A program made the translations under genes and the position numbers. A DNA stretch of 64,000 nt from Microplitis mediator. Its lineage: Eukaryota > Arthropoda > Insecta > Hymenoptera > Braconidae. The stretch lies in NCBI RefSeq assembly GCF_029852145.1, contig NC_079979.1:17991901-18055900 (forward strand), in the 5' to 3' direction. This document shows positions 57,577 to 64,000 of this stretch, in pieces (within the stretch, counting starts at the first letter, position 1; each line of letters starts with the position of its first letter). The notes beneath the pieces were generated by a model that was not told where the DNA came from, did not search any database, and saw only the letters and a program-made list of their open reading frames with translations.

Positions 57577-59520
57577 TCATTTATGGCCACTGTTCCATTT
57601 TTGGACACAGAACATTGTATTTTAATAAATAAAAAGGTATAAAATAAGATTTCCATTGCAACAGTGTGATAAAAGTATCTTTGTACAAATTTTGCAAGTG
57701 TCCAAAACTGGCCCTAAAGCAGCCAACAACGGTACCTCTATACCCTATAACCTCTAATTTAACCCGATACTCTATATTTCATTGCTCTATAGTTGAGAAA
57801 TAATTAATCATGCCCATTACGCGTTAATTATTAAACGTACACTAAAATATTCAAAAATTTTATTTTGTTAAATATATGTATGTATATATATCATTAATTT
57901 ATGTTAACACAATAATTAAATGATTTATAATTTATCCAAATAAATGTGCATAATATATTACTCGTTATTACAATTAATGCGATAGTCATTAATATGATGA
58001 TTGTTGTACCTGTACATTGATAGATTATCGAAATCGTCAATTAATAAATGTCCGTGTATGTATTATAAATAGATAGACATGTAAAAAATGCAATCGGTAT
58101 AAACATGATGTCGCAACATTTACTATCAATTAATATTTGCATTGAACATGCAGTCGAAAAGCAAACAAATTTATTTGATAACGTGAGGTAATGTATTAAT
58201 ATTTGCTTTTGTTTCCAATTAATAGTCGGTATACGAAAGCGGGTATGAAGAGGCTAATTCAAATAGAAATAAGAAAATAAAAATCGTAGCTATAAGTGAA
58301 TTATGGTAATGGGGATAAAAACATCAACTGAAAGAATAAAAAAAATATTTAAGTAAAGTGCTAATTTGTAGTTTTGTTCATGAGAATTTTAATTGTCTGT
58401 AGAGTCTTGTGCAATTTACTACAGAAAATAGCTTTGTGAGAACCTATTATTTTTTATTTTACATTCATATTAACTATTCAGCATTTTTTTTTTTAAGAAA
58501 AAAAACTTATTGTTAGAATTTATACATTCTTGCCTGTAATTACTTCCGTGAGTTGTAAGTAAATTGTATAAGTGTTTGGAGAAGTTTGTTTATTCGTGAT
58601 AAATTAAAAAACAGTAATTTTATATAATTGGATTCATTTGTTTAAAGAGTTAATGAAGTGGAAACGATTTAAAGTTCTATTAGCAATTAAGAACAATATA
58701 TTGCTTCGAAGATGAGTTTATAATTTAATGCTAACTAGGGAATTTTTTATGTTTAATCGATCAGTTTTTTTAAAACGAAAAATTCAAAAAGCCCGCGCAG
58801 AAGACATTAAATTAAAATGACAGTCAGGATAAAAATAAAATGGTCGCGGAAACTGATTGACTAATTTTTTAAAGTGAGAAAGTTTTCTTCAAGTAAATTT
58901 CGACAAGTTCTAGTCCCTAATGGGATGTCGAGCTCACAGAGAGCAGACGATTTTGAGGTTAGCGTGGGTTCAACCGATTACCAAATTTTTTTTTTTTCAC
59001 AATTGGGCCATACCTGCGGAAATGACAATAAATATTTGAAATAATGCAGCACTGTACGATTTTCTAAATTTTTTGAGTAATTACTCTAATTGAAAGTAAT
59101 GTAAAAAATAATTAATTGACGATAAATGGAATAGAAAACACAAAGACAATTAAAACTAACCTGGAAAAAAATTAATTTCCTGTTGAAATTTCTCTACAAT
59201 GGATTTTTTCAACTCTCTTACAACTTTTTTCACAACTCGGATCGCGTGTGCAAGATCAAACAAGATAACCTTTTTATTCGCATTATCACGCTTGTTAGTT
59301 TTTAATGATTTTTAGTGATTACTTCAGACAGACATATTACATTTATTTCAAATCCTAGGTTATCATCCCACTCTATCATTAAAAAAAAAAAAAAAAAAAT
59401 CGCTATTCGTATTAAATTAACCATTTATGTGACAATGGTCAGGAAGAGAAAGCGGGATTCAAAATTCCGTGCTCAAAATTTTTTCACACACAATTGTCCC
59501 AAATCTTCATTTTTGAATTA
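57577..59520. other. AT-rich, nothing recognised
   Basis: Near 58920-59000 a weak resemblance to the end of the AACTTCCCGC repeat (GGTTCAACCGATTACCAAATT). No exon seen. Confidence 0.35.
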
Positions 59521-59736
59521 CAGCCCAGTCGCGTTATAAGTCCGCCGACTTATATTTCTTGGAAGACATTCCCCCTCTATGACTCCGAAAATAATCATAT
59601 ACACACTCACACGCTTGCAAAATAGGGGAAGTGTGAGTTACGGCGTTCAACTGCCGAGCAGAAGTAGGGGTACAGGAATTCTTAGAATTGTATTCCCCTA
59701 AATCCCTGTAGGCGGACTTATAACGCGATTCAACTG
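59521..59736. mobile_element. TA-flanked miniature element with pogo/Tigger-like ends
   Basis: CAGCCCAGTCGCGTTATAAG at the left and CTTATAACGCGATTCAACTG at the right, TA on both sides. The consensus CAGTTGAATCGCGTTATAAG resembles pogo/Tigger termini (recalled, not searched). Confidence 0.75.
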
Positions 59737-60692
59737 TATTAAAGAAAGCAATTTTCTTTGAATGAAGGTACAAAGTCAAGATTTATTTTATTTGGTCTAT
59801 TGCACGCGTATATATTACACAAAGCAATATTAATTTTCATACAAAAAAAAAATCTGTTCGAACCTTTTTTTCTTAACCTTTGACCTTAAAATAAATATGT
59901 CCATTGGATTTAGTGTCATTCACTCCTTTTAATATTGAAAAAAAATAGATAATGGATGAGGTCAAAGTGAATGTAAGACAAAGGTATTAAGTTAAAGAAT
60001 GGAGCAAAAAAAAATAAGAAGAAGAAGAAGAAGGAGAAGAAGAATAGGTATTAATAATTAGATTATTATTATTATCTGTCAAGATACAATAAGAGGACAG
60101 ACAACGCAAGAAGTTATTATCGGGGTAAATAAAATGAATGTGGAAGATGGAAGAGGCTGCACTTTGTCATGAAAATATACCCGGTATAGACGATACTGTG
60201 TAATGCAAAGTTTCTTGTGGAATATTTATCTATGTATATTTATATATGTATATATAGTTGTTAAGAATATATATATAAGTATATACAGGCAGAGTGTAAG
60301 AGAGATGAATACTGCAGATAATATATATAAGTATGTAAGATAAATAAAGATAGTGAGAGCGAGAGGTAAATGGTAAAGGACTCCAGGTGCTGGTGCATCG
60401 TATGCTTGTTGGAAAGAAGCTCTAAGACGCTTGACGTAACAGTTTCCTTAATAGAGATTGATATGAATTGGGAACTACCTAACAAGCACGAAAGCTTACC
60501 AGCTCGGTTATACATCCAGGTCCATTATTTTCCGGCTTTATATATATATATATCTACGTATTGAATATTCGTCTTATTCAATTTGCGTCTGGGTTGAAAT
60601 ATCGGCGGCAATACGCGAGAAATTCATTAACTTTTATTCGAAATGTTAATACATCTTGACTCATACTTTATTTGCTTTGATACTTCTGTATA
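59737..60692. other. Gene-free stretch with (AAG)n tract
   Basis: GAAGAAGAAGAAGAAGGAG at 60018-60046; a unique, less AT-rich patch at 60360-60530 without splice context. Confidence 0.35.
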
Positions 60693-60920
60693 CTGTAAAA
60701 AATTCCCAAGAAATTTTACTATGGGTGCATAGTAACACCGGACTATAAGAAAACTGGTACAAAATTTACAAGTGTCCCATAGTAAACGTATGCGCAGACT
60801 ACTCGATTGTGGTCTATGCGCATACGTTAACTATGGGACACTTGTAAATTTTGTACCAGTTTTCTTATAGTCCGGTGTTACTATGCACCCATAGTAAAAT
60901 TTATTGGGAATTTTTCACAA
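60693..60920. mobile_element. Near-perfect palindromic miniature element (CTGTAAAAAATTCCC)
   Basis: Arms of ~100 bp: TTTTACTATGGGTGCATAGT, ACACCGGACTATAAGAAAAC and GTCCCATAGTAAACGTATGCG are repeated inverted across a short centre near 60808. The outer ends relate to the CACTGTAAAAAATT families. Confidence 0.82.
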
Positions 60921-62522
60921 TGCACCAACCCGGGTAAATATATTTGGCCGAAATCGTTATGAAGCCGTAAAATTTTATTGCAAGAGGCCGAAAATTTACT
61001 ATTCTTCATAAACAGGCCGAGAAATTGAGCCGACCTATTTTCGGCCTAGTCGTCGGCTAAATTTCAGTGTACCTGAAGATCGAAACGTTTTTCGCGAAAC
61101 AAAAATGAAAAGTAATAAATCTACTGAATCTAGATTTCCGAAATGTTTCACATAGGCTAGTATGTCAGCCGAAAATTGCAGCCGCTTGCGCAGAAAACGT
61201 TCCGATCTTCTGGTACATAAATTTCAGCGAATTTTGGGTCTAGTGTTCACTTCCTGGGCCTTCTGCTGGCCACTTTTCCGCCGAGAACAAATTTCATTAC
61301 TTAAAATTTGTTTAATTAGGAAATAAGTGAAAATTTTGGGAATAATCAAGGTGGGAATAATTTTTTTAGTGAACTACTATGCGAAATTGAATCACTTTAA
61401 TAGATCTGCCGTAGAAGTTCTCTTAAATAATTAACCAAAAATCGATAAATAAATTTTATTAATTAAAGAAACTTTATCGCAATCGAATGCAACCAAAATA
61501 ACTTGATAATAAATAAATGAAAATAATTTATTTATAAACACAGACAAATGTGTACGTTAATGGTGATTGAGGATGGGAGGACGAAGCAAAAAAAAAAACG
61601 ATTACAAGTTCTGAGCTTGAATGGAGGAATTAAGTCTTAAGTAATAGTAGGAGAAACTAAAATTACTATACTGTAGGTATTTTCTTTTTAGATGTGTGTG
61701 TGTGTGTGCTTGCGTGTGAGTGCGTGAGTGTGCATAAGGGGATGAGTGAGTGAGTGAATTAATAGCGAGAAAAAGAGGATAAAAGAGAAAAAGATAAAAT
61801 GGAAGGAAACATAATCAGGGTAATGCAAAAGCTAAACTTCACGAGCGACAGCCGCTCGTTAACTGTGGCCATAGTCTTTTTTATTTTATTTTTTTTTTAT
61901 TTTAACATTTTTTTAACGTTGACGTTTTTTATTGTGTGAGCGTTTGCGTGTCACTTTGTATCACGTTGGCGGTTCGCTGGTTCGCCAGTGCCAGGCGAAC
62001 AATGCACCCGGTTAGGGTGTAAACGGGGACAGCTTTTCCGACGAGTGCATGGACGTCATAGTTGACGTCACACATGGGGAGTGCGAGAGTATATGCATCC
62101 TCAATCCTGTCGGACGAGCTAAAGCTTGTTTTTAAAAGTTATCCGTGTAAAGTTAATCGACAGGCTAATGTATAAAAAATATATGTATATATTTATAATA
62201 ACAATAATAATGAATGAATAAAAAAACTGAGTTTTTAAACAAGGCCTGGATTTATTTCAAATATTTCCTGAATATAGATGGCCTATTATTTTTTTTATCA
62301 CTTTATTATTTATCAATTTTTTTTTTAAATAATAATGGGTTTGTTATTGACACTCATATTTTTTTTATTCGGCTTTAGTCATAGACTTGTGTTTGACAAT
62401 TAGTAGAGGAAGTGTAAAATTTATATAAAAATAAATATGAGATTATTGTTATTCAAACGTACAACAGAAATCCGTTGTGCAGAATACATAATCCCATCAG
62501 TACATTGTTCTGGATACTTTGC

Positions 62523-62565
<43 letters not shown>

Positions 62566-62965
62566 TTCTTATCGTAGACTTAACATAAAATGTAGCCACG
62601 GTGCACGAGTATGTCGTATTTACAAGCATTTTCTAGCTCTGATTAATATATCAGAACTTGTTCTACTATACTATCATGGCATAGTCTTAAGACAATATTC
62701 AAACTTGAAAATTAAGACTTAAACTTTCTCAGCTAAATTATTTTAATCTCAATATATATTTTATATGTCTTGTAATAAACTTAAAGCTTAGCGTTAAGCA
62801 CAAAATTTTAAACTTTTCACTTTAAATATTTATGAACAGAAAAAAAAAAACATTTTTATAATCAACTTGAGAACTTGAAGTTATCTCGATATTTATTTAT
62901 TGAGGCTCAAGTATTAGTTAAGCCTAGAAACATATTAATATCCCCTATCTATATATATATATATA
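60921..62965. other. Gene-free stretch; small palindrome 61068-61217; microsatellites; less AT-rich patch near 62.0 kb
   Basis: TGTACCTGAAGATCGAAACG and the inverse CGTTCCGATCTTCTGGTACA bound ~150 bp. A (TG)n/(GAGT)n tract lies at 61690-61760 and a (TA)n tract at 62524-62560. No exon seen. Confidence 0.4.
62051..62070. promoter_or_regulatory. Paired CRE-like sites
   Basis: GACGTCAT at 62052-62059 and the full palindrome TGACGTCA at 62063-62070 lie in a less AT-rich patch (61960-62130). This is a CREB/ATF-type arrangement; the associated gene is unknown. Confidence 0.35.
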
Positions 62966-63841
62966 GGGGAAGGGGGGCAAAGCGGGATAGGCCGGCAAAA
63001 TGGGATACCCTCAAAATTTCGTCAAAATTTTTTTTTCTCGAAAAACTTTCGAAAATGGTCAAAAATGACATCTAGTATCATTTTACACTATTAAAAGCTA
63101 AAAAAAAACATTTTTATATTTTTTGCGAAAAGTATAAATGAAAAAAATGTACAAATTTTATCGTACTACAAATTTATTTTCATGAAGTATCACAAATTAA
63201 GAAATTAATTTCTTTAATTAACTCAAGAACAATAACAACAATAATACTAATAAAAACTCTAAAACTATAACATTGGTAATCATCATAATTTCAACTGTTA
63301 CATTGTAACTTTCATAATTTTGTAATATTTTATAACTTTAGTGCTATAATATCACATTATTAACAGTTATGTTAATTTTCTAATATTCAATATTTAATTA
63401 TTTCTCTTATAAAAATAATTTCTTTGGAATGAAAACTAACTTACATTATTTTTAACATAAGTATTCAAATTTATTATAAATAACGATAACGATATATAAC
63501 TGATTCATCGTTAATGAAAGAGAAATCTCTAAAATTATTCACAATAATCACAGATAAATTGAGTATCGTCGTCCGAAACACGTAAATTTTATTACTTACA
63601 TCAATTTAGAAAGACATTATTACGTCAATTTTATTCACTTGAAAAAAAAAAAAAAAAAAAATTTACTTTTTTTTGAGGTATCCCATTTTACCCGCAGAAA
63701 ATAAAAATTTTTTTTCTGATGGCAGTCTAAAATTCGTTATATTTATTTCAAATAGAATCAAAATGAAGCCAATTTACGATATTTATGTCCCTAAACACTA
63801 AATTTTTCGTTAAGTATCCCGTTTTGCCCCCCTTCCCCTAT
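62966..63841. mobile_element. G-rich-ended palindromic element, copy 3
   Basis: AGGGGAAGGGGGGCAAAGCGG at the left, CCGTTTTGCCCCCCTTCCCC-type at the right; the middle is AT-rich and differs from the other copies. Confidence 0.65.
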
Positions 63842-64000
63842 TCATATGATATTCCATCTAAACTACAATATTTATTTCTTCACATCGATTCCTAAAAAAT
63901 TTTTATGATGGCCCATTATGCCCCTGTACTACACGTCGCTCTAAAATCTCTAATTTACTACAAATTTATGAAAATGACTATAAGAAAAATTATCCCTAAT

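Noticed and set aside
60261..60564. Overlapping frames on both strands (84 and 64 codons)
   Set aside because: Low-complexity Ser/Leu/Tyr/Ile runs from microsatellite-like DNA; no family.

Overview
The window is eukaryotic nuclear DNA from an insect. It is very AT-rich, its genes are split by GT-AG introns, and it is dense with short DNA-transposon remnants. Protein resemblance suggests a hymenopteran, probably a parasitoid wasp; that lineage is an inference. All gene models were made by eye from reading frame, splice consensus and phase agreement. No search or alignment program was run.

Left part (1-16710), minus strand: the 5' six coding exons of a cytosolic leucyl-aminopeptidase-like protein (peptidase M17, 'putative aminopeptidase W07G4.4' type), at 16694-16710, 11595-11885, 8774-8930, 5811-5958, 2155-2507 and 1766-2044. 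All phases agree and give 415 residues; the last ~110 residues lie beyond base 1. One expected metal-ligand Asp is His. The introns hold mobile elements and two curiosities. Intron 4 carries an intact single-exon gene of 380 codons (3675-4817, minus) made of two tandem copies of one domain with unknown function. Intron 1 carries a 1,986-bp palindromic element (13709-15694) with 752-bp, nearly identical inverted arms that trap the 3' end of an arthropod transposon-associated gene.

Middle part (16711-25500): non-coding, with large fold-back elements (18134-19088, 19096-19910) and several short elements bounded by perfect 9-bp target duplications (Mutator type). A CpG-richer stretch near 22.5 kb may be a promoter, with a possible first exon on each strand nearby.

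26021-30567, minus strand: a complete five-exon gene for a 671-residue SLC5-family solute symporter (sodium-coupled monocarboxylate/multivitamin transporter-like). All four junctions are in phase, and the protein ends in a PDZ-ligand-like tail.

Right part (31-64 kb): no supported coding exon. It holds nested miniature transposons (best example 31628-33160), fold-back elements starting TAGGG, G-rich 'GGGGCAAAA' palindromes, a 199-bp tandem repeat, microsatellites and a few less AT-rich patches that could be regulatory. The interest of the window lies in the duplicated-domain gene, the captured-gene palindrome and the unusually readable insertion history, where target duplications and empty sites are visible within the window itself.
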